In this document: positions 1 to 8,916 of the stretch, piece by piece
Position numbering within the stretch: the first letter of the stretch is position 1
Layout of the letters: the number at the start of each line of letters is the position of its first letter
Assembly: GCF_020524285.1 (NCBI RefSeq)
Contig: NZ_JAIVKX010000018.1
Span: 99,815-163,814 of the forward strand
DNA length: 64,000 nucleotides
Direction of reading: 5' to 3'
From: Alloyangia pacifica
Lineage (GTDB): Bacteria; Pseudomonadota; Alphaproteobacteria; Rhodobacterales; Rhodobacteraceae
Position numbers and translations under genes: made by a program
Notes under the pieces: generated by a model
The model's input: the letters and a program-made list of their open reading frames with translations, nothing else
Databases searched by the model: none
Told to the model about the DNA's origin: nothing

Positions 1-417
1 GAACACCGCGCTGCGATACCAGCGCACCAGCGTCGGGCCGCGATCGGTCCAGATCGCGACCCCGGCGCTGGCCGCCGTGCGTTCGGCGAATTGCTTCATC
101 TCGCTGGCTGCCAATTCCACCGTATCGAGACGCCGCAACGCCGCTACGCCGACGCCCAAAGCCAGAGGGCCGAGATCGTAGTGCCCGCTCGCCGGGTCCT
201 GCACGGCCAGTTCCTCGCGCACGAGGCTCTGCAAATAGCGATGGGCCATCGAGCCCGAGGTGCCCGCCCGCTTGGCGATAACCCCCAGCGCCAGCGGGCC
301 GGAGGCATTGGCCAGGACTCGCAGAAATCCGGCGGCGGTCGAGACTGATTGGATCGTGCCTGCCTTGCGGTGATCGCTTGGCACGGTGGCGATCTCGTCT
401 GGCGTCTCGTTCTGCAT
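1..417 (-). CDS. IclR family transcriptional regulator, N-terminal part (runs off the window)
   Basis: The first 139 codons of a gene whose 3' end lies outside the window; it starts with ATG at 417. After about 20 polar residues comes a winged helix-turn-helix of IclR type (LRVLANASGPLALGVIAK, then a recognition helix around GSMAHRYLQSLV). The start of the effector domain follows (YDLGPLALGVGVAALRRLD and the beginning of the GAF-like fold). IclR proteins bind operators near their own divergent promoters, and this gene diverges from the siderophore receptor at 702 with 284 bases between them. A role in controlling that receptor is inferred from position only. Family assignment is firm; the ligand is unknown. 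Confidence 0.85.
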   Translation of the reverse strand, partial: MQNETPDEIATVPSDHRKAGTIQSVSTAAGFLRVLANASGPLALGVIAKRAGTSGSMAHRYLQSLVREELAVQDPASGHYDLGPLALGVGVAALRRLDTVELAASEMKQFAERTAASAGVAIWTDRGPTLVRWYRSAVF

Positions 418-557
418 CAAACGTCCTTCATTCTGGCGGCCCTGCACGGCATCCGGAGCCGCAGAGTGGTTGTGCGGACGCTAGCCGCAGGCGCAGGGCG
501 GATCAATCCATCGGCCCGAGTGCGATCCCGCAACAATATCCGAGTGATTTTGTCTAT

Positions 558-580
558 TGAATATTGCTCTGCAGTATTCA
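558..580. promoter_or_regulatory. 23-bp near-perfect palindrome, candidate operator
   Basis: TGAATATTGC, a 3-base centre (TCT), then GCAGTATTCA: ten-base arms with one mismatch. It lies in the AT-richer intergenic stretch between the IclR gene and the TonB receptor gene, about 120 bases before the receptor start. Position and symmetry suggest a regulator site, either for the adjacent IclR protein or for an iron regulator. Which protein binds is not visible. Confidence 0.45.
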
Positions 581-701
581 TCATGCAATGAGAAATGAAT
601 GCGGCTATCCTAGCCACGCGCCCTCGCGCGTCCCGTCCTGATCGCCAAGACCCGGATCCTCCCAAGCCACGCGGCCGCACCGACCAATGATGGGGACAGA
701 T

Positions 702-2744
702 ATGAAAACGAAAAGCAGATTGCTTGGCGGCATCGCGCATGGGGCGCTCGTGCTCGGGATGGCGCATCCGACGTTCGCGCAACAGAGCGGCTACGACCTT
801 GGAATGATCCTGCTCACCGGTGAAAAGGACGCCAAAACCATCGAGAGCACCGCGACCTCGGTGCAGGTGATCACCGGCGATGAGGTGAAACCGCAGAGCG
901 GCGACATCAGCGAGGCGCTGAAGACCGTTCCGAACCTGCTCGACGTCGGCACCGGCGTCGCACCGACGATCCGCGGTATCGAGAGCCAGGGCGCGCAGGA
1001 AGGTGCGGTCGCCTTCTTCGCGGGCACGACGCCGCGCGCCACGGTCAATGTCGATGGGCACTATCAGAACTACTATGAATATGTGAACGGCGGCACCAGC
1101 CTGTGGGACATCGATACGATCGAGGTCTACCGCGGCCCGCAGACCACCAAGCAGGGCGCCAACTCGATCGCCGGCGCGACGATCGTCAACACCAAGGACC
1201 CGACCTTCGAGCCTGAAGCCGCGGCGCAACTGCTGGGCGGCAGCTACAACACCCGCCGTGCCTCGCTGGCGCTGAGCGGACAGGTCGCACCCGATATAGC
1301 GATGCGTTTTTCGGCCGACTACTTCTCGCGCGACAATTACGTCGAGGTGAAAGATGCCGAGGGCGACGGCGGTGACACCAACCGCGATTTCGAGAGCCAG
1401 ACATACCGCGCAAAGCTGCTGTGGGCACCCTCGGACCTGCCCGGCTTCGAGGCCAAGCTGACCTACGCGCATGTGGACAGCAACGAGCCGACCAGCGAGA
1501 GCGTCCCCTTCCCCTACAATGGCGATCTGGAAAGCAGCGACTATGGTCCCACGCTGCATGTGATCTCTGACAGCGTAATTGCAGATGTCAGCCACGACTT
1601 CGGCAATGGCATCACGCTGTCGAACCAGCTCAGCTATGGCGAGTCGGTCTATGACCGCACGCTCGAGGAGTATGAAGATGGCACCGCCCATGTTGAATCG
1701 GACGGCTGGACCAACGAGCTGCGCGCGAATTTCGGCGACGCGCTCGATCCGGTCAGCGGCGTTGTCGGGCTGTTCTATTCGCAGACGGATCAGGCGGATG
1801 ACATCTACATCACCTACAACGGCAACGGCGGTCAGAGCTTCTTTGACAACGACAAGACCAGCACCGGCCTTTACGGCGAGCTGACCTGGCGCCCGGCAGA
1901 GCGGCTTGCGGTCACCGGCGGGCTGCGCTTCCAGCATGACGAGATCGCGCGCAGCGGCACCTACGAGAGCTACCTCTTCGGCACCACCAACCCGGTGGAC
2001 TACGACGAGGACTTCGACGCCATCCTGCCAAGCCTCGGCCTTGCCTACGCGGTGACAGACGACACCACTGTCGGCGTCTCGGTGGCCAAGGGTTACAACC
2101 CCGGCGGGAGCGGCATCAACTTCATCACCAGCGATTACTATGAATACGACGAAGAGACGGTCTGGACCTACGAGGCCTACGCCCGAAGCTCGCTGCTGAA
2201 CGATCGCCTCTTCCTGACCGCGAACCTGTTCTACAGCGACTACCGCGATCAGCAAATCTATTCCAGCCGCACCACCTACAACGCCGAGCGCGCAGAAACC
2301 TATGGCCTTGAGCTGGCCGCCGACTATCAGGCCACCGATACACTGCGGCTGACCGCAGGAATGGGGCTGCTGCGCACCGAGATCCTTGAGTTCGACGATG
2401 TGCCGAGCCTCGAAGGCAACGAGTTGAGCCGCGCGCCGCATGGGACCTTCAGCCTTGGGGCGAGCTGGGATGTGACCGACCGCCTCACCGTGGGCGGCGA
2501 TGTGCACCACGTCACCGGCTATTACTCGGATGCCGACAACACCAGCGACTACGAGGTCGATCCCTATACGGTGGCCAACCTCTCGGCGAGCTATGATCTC
2601 AATGATCAGTTCGAGCTTTATGGCTACGTGAACAACGTTTTCGACGAGAGTGAAGTCACTTGGGTGCGCAGCGCCACGGGCAGCGCCTCGGCCCGTGTCA
2701 CCGATCCGCGGATGATCGGCATCGGTGTGCGCATGCAGTTCTGA
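702..2744 (+). CDS. TonB-dependent outer-membrane receptor (siderophore type)
   Basis: A 680-residue outer-membrane receptor for energised uptake of a ferric chelate or similar ligand. It begins with a signal peptide (MKTKSRLLGG, then a hydrophobic core ending MAHPTFA before QQSGYDLG). A plug domain follows (ATSVQVITGDEVKPQSG, IRGIESQG, IEVYRGPQTTKQGANSIAG), then a long beta-barrel ending in the typical C-terminal Phe (IGIGVRMQF). The start was placed at ATG 702 because GGGGACAG lies just upstream; an in-frame ATG at 687 would add five residues before the signal peptide. The convergent ABC operon (2821-6668) presumably completes transport across the inner membrane. The ligand cannot be read from the sequence. 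Confidence 0.9.
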   Translation: MKTKSRLLGGIAHGALVLGMAHPTFAQQSGYDLGMILLTGEKDAKTIESTATSVQVITGDEVKPQSGDISEALKTVPNLLDVGTGVAPTIRGIESQGAQEGAVAFFAGTTPRATVNVDGHYQNYYEYVNGGTSLWDIDTIEVYRGPQTTKQGANSIAGATIVNTKDPTFEPEAAAQLLGGSYNTRRASLALSGQVAPDIAMRFSADYFSRDNYVEVKDAEGDGGDTNRDFESQTYRAKLLWAPSDLPGFEAKLTYAHVDSNEPTSESVPFPYNGDLESSDYGPTLHVISDSVIADVSHDFGNGITLSNQLSYGESVYDRTLEEYEDGTAHVESDGWTNELRANFGDALDPVSGVVGLFYSQTDQADDIYITYNGNGGQSFFDNDKTSTGLYGELTWRPAERLAVTGGLRFQHDEIARSGTYESYLFGTTNPVDYDEDFDAILPSLGLAYAVTDDTTVGVSVAKGYNPGGSGINFITSDYYEYDEETVWTYEAYARSSLLNDRLFLTANLFYSDYRDQQIYSSRTTYNAERAETYGLELAADYQATDTLRLTAGMGLLRTEILEFDDVPSLEGNELSRAPHGTFSLGASWDVTDRLTVGGDVHHVTGYYSDADNTSDYEVDPYTVANLSASYDLNDQFELYGYVNNVFDESEVTWVRSATGSASARVTDPRMIGIGVRMQF

Positions 2745-2768
2745 GCCGCAGCGCCGCACAAAAAGGAA

Positions 2769-2800
2769 ACGGGCTCGCATGCGCGGGCCCGTTTTCGTCT
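2769..2800. terminator. Intrinsic terminator between convergent receptor and ABC operon
   Basis: Ten-base arms (ACGGGCTCGC with GCGGGCCCGT, one mismatch) are followed on the plus strand by TTTT and preceded by an A-run. The structure could therefore serve both the receptor gene ending at 2744 and the minus-strand operon ending at 2821. Confidence 0.75.
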
Positions 2801-2820
2801 GCCGGGTGGCACAGCGCCGG

Positions 2821-3789
2821 TCAGTCCGCCGCCCAGCTGCGCACCGCTTCCAGCGCGTGTTCGGCGCTGGCGATAGACGGCGTCGAGACCTTGGCGCTGT
2901 CGATATAGATCGTGCGCCCTTCTGTCTCGGGGCGCAGGAAGCGCGCCCATCCGGGGGCAATGCGGTCGAGCTTGGCGCGGGTCGAGGTCTCATCCCTTTC
3001 GGTGCCGGTGTAGGAATTCATCAGCACCAGGACGTCCGGATCAAGCCGCATGAACAGTTCAGGGCTCAGCGGGACGGCGAAGTTAGAGCCGAGCCCCTTG
3101 CCCTCGCCAAGTCCCTCGACCTTAGCCCGGGCGTAGCCGAGGTCTTCCATTGCTTGAATCACGCCCGAGGTCTCGCCCACGAGACGCAAATCATCATGAG
3201 CGATGACCACGAGATAGCTTTGCCCCTCAGTCCTTGCGGGCAGCGCAGCACGCGTTTCGGCAAGGCTCTCTTGATACTCCGACATCCGCGCGGCGAAGGC
3301 GTCCTCCATGCCCAGCACGCCCGCAAGGCTCTGCTGCACTTCAAAGCCGCGCACCCGCCCGGTGCCAGTGTTCTGCAAATAGGTCGGCGCGATCTGCGCC
3401 AGCTGCTCGACGATGCCGGAATTGTACTCCGACCCGATGATCAGATCCGGATCGAGTGCCCGCAGTTTCTCGAAATCCATTTGCCCCGAAGGCCCCACAC
3501 CCTTGGGCCGCTCCGACACGGCATCCTTGCCCAGCACGGTGTCGATGAAATCGACCGCCGCAAGCGAACCGCCGTCATCGGTCCGGCCGTAGCTGCCGAC
3601 CAGCCTGCCGCCAATGTCGAGGATCGGCACGCCGAGCAGCGGATCATGGGTGACAACCACACGCTGCGGCCTCTCTGGCACCACAACGGCGCGCCCCGTG
3701 TCATCGGTCAAGGTCCGACCCTCGGCATAGGCGAACGGGGCGGCGAGCTGAGCGCTCAGCACCAGCGGAAGCAGCAAATGTCGTTTCAT
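2821..3789 (-). CDS. Iron-siderophore ABC transporter, periplasmic binding protein
   Basis: A 322-residue binding protein of the FecB/FhuD (cluster A-II, TroA-fold) class. It has an N-terminal signal peptide (MKRHLLLPLVLSAQ, cleavage near AYAEG), the typical opening LTDDTGRAVVVPERPQRVV, and the lobe sequence MDFEKLRALDPDLIIGS seen in haem and siderophore binders. ATG 3789 was chosen because AGGA precedes it and it starts directly on the signal peptide; a longer in-frame reading upstream has no signal character. It is the last gene of a tight operon (ATPase, permease, permease, binding protein), 19 bases after the second permease. It delivers the ferric chelate taken up by a TonB receptor, probably the one at 702. 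Confidence 0.9.
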   Translation of the reverse strand: MKRHLLLPLVLSAQLAAPFAYAEGRTLTDDTGRAVVVPERPQRVVVTHDPLLGVPILDIGGRLVGSYGRTDDGGSLAAVDFIDTVLGKDAVSERPKGVGPSGQMDFEKLRALDPDLIIGSEYNSGIVEQLAQIAPTYLQNTGTGRVRGFEVQQSLAGVLGMEDAFAARMSEYQESLAETRAALPARTEGQSYLVVIAHDDLRLVGETSGVIQAMEDLGYARAKVEGLGEGKGLGSNFAVPLSPELFMRLDPDVLVLMNSYTGTERDETSTRAKLDRIAPGWARFLRPETEGRTIYIDSAKVSTPSIASAEHALEAVRSWAAD

Positions 3790-3808
3790 CAGGAAGTCCT
3801 CACAGATC

Positions 3809-4852
3809 TCACAGGGTGCGGCGCAACATGCGCAGGCGCAGAGTGACAATGAACACGGGCACGCCGAGCAGCGTCAGGCAAAGTCCGATGGGCAGTCCGA
3901 TATCGGTGCCCAGACCCCGCGACAGGCAATCGGCGGCAACCACGAAGATGCCGCCAACGAGGCCGCTCAGCAGCAGCCGTGCCCGACCCGAGCTGGGCAG
4001 CAGAAACCCGGCGATATGCGGTGCCATGATCCCGAGAAAGACCAACGGGCCGGTGACGGTCACCGCGGCCGAGGTCAGCAGTACGGTGGCCAGCAGTACC
4101 GTCAGCCGTGCCCCGCGCAGGCCCAGCCCCAGCGCATGGGCGTGCTCTTCGCCCAGTTCCAGCAGCCGCAGCATTGGCCCCGCCACGAACAGCAGCGGCA
4201 AGGACAAAGCAAGCCAGGGCAGCATCGCTCCGAGCGCGCCCCATCCCGCCTGATAGAGCGATCCCGCAAGCCAGACCGAGATGGCGAAAGACAGGTCCGT
4301 CGGCGCGTAGAGGATGACGACCGACGTGACCGCCGAGAGCGTCGTCTCGACCGCCAGTCCCAGCAGCAAGAGCGCCAGCGCATCGCCCGACCGGCTCTGC
4401 GCCGTGAGCCGCGCGAGAAAGAGCGCGACGCCGAGGCCCCCGGCGCAGCCAATCAGCGGCAGCCAGCCCTGCGGCAGGCTCGGCAAAAAGATCAGGGCCA
4501 GCAGGATCGCCAGAAGCGAGCCCTGCGCCAACCCCAGAAGCCCGGGATCCGCGATCGGGTTGCGGGTCAACGATTGCAGCATCGCCCCCGAGGCGGCAAT
4601 GGCGGCCCCTGCCAGAAACCCGGTCAGCGCCCTCGGCAATCGCAGGCTCAGCACCGCGTAGTGCTGCGCGTCGTCAAGGCCGCTCGAAGGCATCAGATCG
4701 CCAAGGGCGACCGGCGTCGTTCCCACCGTGAGCGATCCGACGATAAGTGCGGCGGCCACTCCCAGCAGCACCAACGCTACGCCAAGGTCGATGCGGCGCA
4801 TCTCAAGGCCCGCCACCCGCCAGAGCCCGTATCCGTCGAGCCGCCGGGTCAT
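3809..4852 (-). CDS. FecCD-family iron-siderophore ABC permease (second)
   Basis: A 347-residue polytopic inner-membrane protein with about nine or ten hydrophobic helices. Family marks are ALTGFLAGAAIAASGAMLQSLTRNPIADPGLLGLAQGS near residues 70-110, LGLRGARL in the cytoplasmic coupling loop, and GPLVFLGIMAPHIA near residue 285. The start ATG at 4852 overlaps the previous gene's stop in an ATGA junction, so the two permeases are translationally coupled and probably form the heterodimeric channel. The open frame extends far upstream of 4852, but that part is the other permease read out of frame. Confidence 0.93.
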   Translation of the reverse strand: MTRRLDGYGLWRVAGLEMRRIDLGVALVLLGVAAALIVGSLTVGTTPVALGDLMPSSGLDDAQHYAVLSLRLPRALTGFLAGAAIAASGAMLQSLTRNPIADPGLLGLAQGSLLAILLALIFLPSLPQGWLPLIGCAGGLGVALFLARLTAQSRSGDALALLLLGLAVETTLSAVTSVVILYAPTDLSFAISVWLAGSLYQAGWGALGAMLPWLALSLPLLFVAGPMLRLLELGEEHAHALGLGLRGARLTVLLATVLLTSAAVTVTGPLVFLGIMAPHIAGFLLPSSGRARLLLSGLVGGIFVVAADCLSRGLGTDIGLPIGLCLTLLGVPVFIVTLRLRMLRRTL

Positions 4853-5889
4853 CGCGCGGCGCCCGGGCGAAGATAAAGCCGGTACACGATCACGCCGAAG
4901 CAGACCCCGCCGACCAATTCCAGCAGCACGCCGGTATGCAGAGTGAAAGGCGCAAAGGCGCGCCGCGCAAGAACGTCCGACAGCAAGCAAAGCGCCGCCC
5001 CGACCAATGCAGAGACCGGCAAAAGCCGGGCCAGATGCGCTCCCGTGAAGGGCCGAACTAGATGCGGGACCACGAGGCCGACAAAGGCGATCGGGCCGCA
5101 GATCGCCGTTGCCGAACTCGCCCCGATAACCACCGCCACCAGCGCCGCCCGCGTCACCCCGCGCACCCGAACGCCCATCGCCGCCGCCCGCTCGGTGCCA
5201 AGGCCGATCAGCGTGAGCGGACGCGCCAGAGCAAGCAATATGAGCATGGAGACAAATCCCAGCGGCCAAAAGGCGGCCAGCCGGTCGGCGTAGAAATGAT
5301 TGATGTTGCCCGCAAGCCAACTCAGATATTCGGCCCGCCGTGCTGGATCGGTCAGTAGCAATGCACCGGAGAGCCCGGCCAGCAGCATGCCGGTCAGCGC
5401 CCCCGACAGGATCAGCGGCAGCCCACGCGGATCGGGACCGAGGCCGGTCAGCCGCGCCACGGCCGATGTCATCGCGAAACCGGCAAAACCGCCCGCCAGC
5501 GCCGACAGCCCCTGCACGAATAGCCCCGCGTCAAAGCCGTATACCGACACCAGCATGCCCAGCAACGCCCCGGCGCTTACACCGAGGGTCGAGGGCGAGG
5601 CCAAGGGGTTGCCGGTAAGACCCTGCATCGCCGCGCCGCCCGTCGCCATGACAGCACCGACGTAGGCCGCGATCAGCGCCCGTGGCAGCCTCTGCGTGAG
5701 CACAAGGAAATGATCCAGACTCTCCGGGTCGAAACCCAGCAGCGCGGCGACAACCTCACGCGACGCAATGTCGGTGGCGCCGAAGCTCAGGCTCGCCGCC
5801 GCGGCCACAAACAGCAGTGCCAGCCCGCCGAGAAAGGTGACGGCAAATTTCACGGGCGGCGGACCATTCGCGTGCCCTTGGGCAGACAT
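4849..5889 (-). CDS. FecCD-family iron-siderophore ABC permease (first)
   Basis: A 346-residue inner-membrane permease of the BtuC/FecCD family. It carries RLPRALIAAYVGAVMATGGAAMQ and TGNPLASPSTLGVSAGALLGM in the first half, and GPIAFVGLVVPHLVRPFTG near the end. Two starts are possible. ATG 5889 overlaps the ATPase gene by 40 bases. GTG 5853 overlaps it by only four bases (GTGA) and begins at KFAVTFLGG, immediately before the first transmembrane helix. The second matches the next junction and may be the true start. It partners the 3809-4852 permease and the 5850-6668 ATPase. Confidence 0.9.
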   Translation of the reverse strand: MSAQGHANGPPPVKFAVTFLGGLALLFVAAAASLSFGATDIASREVVAALLGFDPESLDHFLVLTQRLPRALIAAYVGAVMATGGAAMQGLTGNPLASPSTLGVSAGALLGMLVSVYGFDAGLFVQGLSALAGGFAGFAMTSAVARLTGLGPDPRGLPLILSGALTGMLLAGLSGALLLTDPARRAEYLSWLAGNINHFYADRLAAFWPLGFVSMLILLALARPLTLIGLGTERAAAMGVRVRGVTRAALVAVVIGASSATAICGPIAFVGLVVPHLVRPFTGAHLARLLPVSALVGAALCLLSDVLARRAFAPFTLHTGVLLELVGGVCFGVIVYRLYLRPGAAR

Positions 5890-6668
5890 ACGAGGCGATC
5901 GCCAAGTTGACGCATCTCTGCCTCGACGCCAAACGCCTGCGCGACGGTGCTGGCATCCAACACGTTGCGGACCGGGCCTTGCGTCAGCACACGACCCTCT
6001 TTCAGCACGACCACGTCATCGGCATACGACAGGGCGAGGTTTAGGTCGTGCAGCACCATGATCAGTGTCTTGCCCTGCTCTGTCACAAGCCGCCGCACGA
6101 GATCGAGCACGGCATATTGGTACTTCAGGTCGAGATGGTTCACCGGCTCGTCCATCATCAGCAGCGGTGTGTCCTGCGCCAGCACCATGGCGATGAACGC
6201 GCGCTGCCGCTGGCCTCCCGACAGTTTGGCAACTTGCGTGGCCTCCGCCCCGTCCAACCCAACCGTGTGCAGCGCTGAACGAAACTGCGCGCGCGCGGCA
6301 TTGCTGACCGAGCCAAAAAGACCAGTGCGCGCAAATCCGGCCAGTTCCACCAACTCGCCGACGGTAAGGTGATCGGGGCAGACATTCGTCTGCGGCAGAT
6401 AGGCCATGCGGCACGCGACCTGCCGTGGTTTCAAACCAGATAGCGGTGTTTCGTCCAGCAGCACCCGCCCGGCCTGCGCCGGCGCGATCCCCATCAAGCA
6501 GCGCAGCAGCGTCGACTTACCGCTGCCGTTGGCCCCGACCAGCGCGGTGAAACGGCCTGTCCGGAACTCCACCGAGACATCGCGAAGGATCGGAAGCTGT
6601 CCGATTGAGAAGTTGAGGGACAAAGTCTTGAGCACGTATCGCACCACAGAATACGTTTCTGATTGCAA
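5850..6668 (-). CDS. FecE-type iron-siderophore ABC transporter ATP-binding protein
   Basis: A 272-residue ATPase with Walker A GANGSGKS (residues 45-52), Q-loop LPQTN near 91-95, signature LSGGQRQR (149-156), Walker B LLMMDEP (169-175) and H-loop His207. It energises the FecCD-type permeases encoded directly downstream. The assigned start is TTG 6668, with GTG codons at 6647, 6644 and 6635 as alternatives; none has a strong ribosome-binding site, so the first few residues are uncertain. It is the first gene of the operon and diverges from the flavin monooxygenase at 6739 with 70 bases between, so the promoters of both must lie in or overlap that gap. Confidence 0.92.
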   Translation of the reverse strand: MQSETYSVVRYVLKTLSLNFSIGQLPILRDVSVEFRTGRFTALVGANGSGKSTLLRCLMGIAPAQAGRVLLDETPLSGLKPRQVACRMAYLPQTNVCPDHLTVGELVELAGFARTGLFGSVSNAARAQFRSALHTVGLDGAEATQVAKLSGGQRQRAFIAMVLAQDTPLLMMDEPVNHLDLKYQYAVLDLVRRLVTEQGKTLIMVLHDLNLALSYADDVVVLKEGRVLTQGPVRNVLDASTVAQAFGVEAEMRQLGDRLVCLPKGTRMVRRP

Positions 6669-6738
6669 AACTCATATTCCATAGTAAAAACGTCAACAAC
6701 CCAAATCCGTCCAAGTTCCGCGCAGAAGGGCGTCCCCG

Positions 6739-8052
6739 GTGCCCAAAATCCAAAAACAGCTCCATATCGGCATGACCCTCGCGCCCACCTGGCTTTCGGG
6801 GGATGCGTGGCGGCGCGAAGACAGCCAGGTTGAACGCCTGTCGGACCCGTGCTTTTTCATCGAACTGGCGCAGCGCGCAGAGGCGGCGCATCTCGACTTC
6901 GTCTTTCGCCCCGACAGCCTCGGCGCGCCGCCGCCAGGCATGGCAAAGCGTCCCGGTGGCAGCGGCTCGGACCCGACCCTGCTGATGACGCTGCTGGCCG
7001 GGCACACCTCCCACATCGGGCTGCTGACCACCGCTTCGACCACCTTTTTCCCGCCCTATATCCTCGCCCGGGCGCTGATGACGCTGCATTGGCTCTCGGG
7101 CGGGCGCGCCGGGTGGAACATCGTCACCAGCCTCGACGGTCAGCGCAACTTCGGCCTCGCGCAGATGCCAAGCGCCGACGAGCGCTATGCCAGCGCCGCC
7201 GAAGCGGTTCAGGTGATACGCGCGCTCTGGCAGACATGCCCTAATGGCGCTGCAACCATTGATCGCAGCGCGGGGCTCTATGACAGCGCGACCATTGCCG
7301 AGCCGATCAACTTCGAGGGCGCCTATTATCAGGTCGAAGGCCCGCTTGGCGCCATGGGGCATCCGACCCCATTGCCGCTCTTTCAGGCCGGGGCCTCTGA
7401 CATCGGGCGCAATTTTGCCGCCGGCATCGCTGACGGGACTTTTGCGGCCTGCCCCGACAAAGCGACCGCCATCGAGTTGCGCGCCGACCTGCGCCGCCGC
7501 GCCGAGGCGCAGGGACGACCAGCCGACGCGGTGCGCGTGATGCCGGGGCTGAGCCTGTTCCTCGCCGCCTCTGAGGCAGAAGCGCAGGAGCTTTACCGCG
7601 AGACCCATGCAGGCACGAGCCGGGCGCAGAAACTCGCCAAGCTCACAGCGATGCTGGGCTTCGATCTCTCGGACTGGGAGGGCAGCCGCCGGATCACCGC
7701 TGCCGATCTACCGCCGCCGGCGCAAGGCGTCCGCAGCCGCACCCACGCCGAACTTCTGCGCCGCAAGATCGCCCGATCCGAACCAACCCTCGACGCGTTG
7801 CTCGAAGCGCCTGAGGTGCTGGGCTCGGCGCATTGGCAGGTTATCGGCACGCCCGGGCAAGCGATCGACGCCATTCGGGATTGGGCCGATGCGGGCGCTA
7901 TGGACGGCTTTATTCTCTTTCCCGGCGGCTCGGTGCCCTGCCTTGATCTTGCCCTTGCCATCATTCCGTCCGCGCTGGCCGAGGACGGGCGGTTCCGCAA
8001 CGGCTATGTAGGCAGTGACTTTGCCTCTCGCCTCGGTGTCGCAACGCAATGA
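6739..8052 (+). CDS. LLM-class FMN-dependent monooxygenase, NtaA/SnaA/DszA type
   Basis: A 437-residue bacterial-luciferase-fold monooxygenase. The order and spacing of HIGMTLAPTWLSGDAWRR, FFIELAQRAEAAHLDFVF, FPPYILARALMTLHWLSGGRAGWNIVTS, ERYASAAEAVQVIRALW and PLPLFQAGASDIGRNFAA match the NtaA/SnaA/DszA subfamily (two-component enzymes using FMNH2 from a partner reductase). Members attack chelators such as nitrilotriacetate, sulfones and long alkanes. The start GTG 6739 has AAGG about ten bases upstream; ATG at 6772 is a shorter alternative. Divergence from a ferric-chelate importer suggests, as inference, that it oxidises the imported chelator or a related sulfur or amine compound. No partner flavin reductase is in the window. 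Confidence 0.85.
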   Translation: MPKIQKQLHIGMTLAPTWLSGDAWRREDSQVERLSDPCFFIELAQRAEAAHLDFVFRPDSLGAPPPGMAKRPGGSGSDPTLLMTLLAGHTSHIGLLTTASTTFFPPYILARALMTLHWLSGGRAGWNIVTSLDGQRNFGLAQMPSADERYASAAEAVQVIRALWQTCPNGAATIDRSAGLYDSATIAEPINFEGAYYQVEGPLGAMGHPTPLPLFQAGASDIGRNFAAGIADGTFAACPDKATAIELRADLRRRAEAQGRPADAVRVMPGLSLFLAASEAEAQELYRETHAGTSRAQKLAKLTAMLGFDLSDWEGSRRITAADLPPPAQGVRSRTHAELLRRKIARSEPTLDALLEAPEVLGSAHWQVIGTPGQAIDAIRDWADAGAMDGFILFPGGSVPCLDLALAIIPSALAEDGRFRNGYVGSDFASRLGVATQ

Positions 8053-8083
8053 CTCGAAGCGCCATCGAAATGGAGACGCTTAG

Positions 8084-8912
8084 GGTCAGGACCCATTGAT
8101 TTGGTTGGTCGTGCATGATTCACCGTTCGAAAACGAGTGGTGACCATGTCTGATCTTTTCTGGTTGAGTGACGCACAGATGGCACGTCTGGAGCCTTACT
8201 TTCCGAAGTCTCACGGCAAGCCCCGAGTTGATGATCGACGTGTTCTGAGTGGCATTATCTTCATCAATCGCAACGGCTTGCGGTGGCGCGACGCCCCAAG
8301 GGAGTATGGCCCCCACAAGACACTCTACAACCGTTGAAAACGATGGAGCGATAAGGGTGTCTTCGCCCGCATCATGGCGGGGCTGGCCGCCGAGCATGGC
8401 GAGGAGACCACTGTGATGATCGACGCAACCCATCTGAAGGCCCATCGCACAGCGTCCAGCCTGGGCGTTAAAAAGGGGGGCGTGGACGCCTGATTGGCCG
8501 AACCAAGGGCGGCATGAACACGAAACTCCACGCCATCTGCGATAGTCAGAGCCGCCCCATCGACCTGTTCCTGACTGCCGGACCCGTCAGCGACTACATC
8601 GGGGCGCGTGCGCTGATCAGTGGGTTGCCCAACGTGAAGTGGCTACTCGGAGATCGCGGCTACGATGCCGATTGGTTCAGAGAAGCCTTGCAGGACAAGA
8701 AGATACGTCCTTGCATCCCGGGCCGGAAGAAACGGAAGACGCCCGTCCGCTACGATAAGCGCAGGTATAAGCGGCGCAACCGGATCGAGATCATGTTCGG
8801 CAGGCTCAAGGATTGGAGACGGGTGGCGACCCGTTATGACCGATGCCCGAAAGTCTTTCTATCGGCCATCGCTCTCGCTGCAACGGTGATCTACTGGCTA
8901 TGAGTCCTGAGC
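8084..8912 (+). mobile_element. IS5-family insertion sequence (IS427-like), about 830 bp
   Basis: The terminal inverted repeats are GGTCAGGACCCAT on the left and the reverse complement of ATGAGTCCTGAGC on the right (about 11 of 13 positions agree). They enclose a transposase of the IS5 family. The length of about 830 bases and the two-phase reading frame fit the IS427 subgroup. The flanks are TTAG (8080-8083) and CTAG (8913-8916), so the usual short target duplication is imperfect beyond the central TA. It separates the flavin monooxygenase from a truncated betaine transporter. Confidence 0.85.
8146..8903 (+). pseudogene. IS5/IS427-type transposase, with an in-frame stop and a -1 frame change
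   Basis: Translation starts at ATG 8146 (MSDLFWLSDAQMARLEPYF, the conserved IS5 opening). At 8335-8337 a TGA replaces the Trp codon expected in the context YNRWKRW, truncating the protein at 63 residues. Reading through continues correctly (SDKGVFARIMAGLAAEHGEE, then MIDATHLKAHRTASSLGV) to a run of A5G6 near 8470. There the frame moves by -1 into RGRLIGRTKGGMNTK and on to IEIMFGRLKDWRRVATRYDR and a stop at 8903. The -1 shift at an A/G run is typical of IS427 elements and may be programmed. The TGA is a genuine lesion unless it is suppressed. The DDE residues of the catalytic core are visible across both parts. Confidence 0.85.
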
Positions 8913-8916
8913 CTAG

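Noticed and set aside
417..2993. An 858-codon minus-strand open frame opposite the TonB receptor
   Set aside because: It is antisense to the receptor and the translation has no recognisable domain. It also overlaps the 3' end of the binding-protein gene in another frame.
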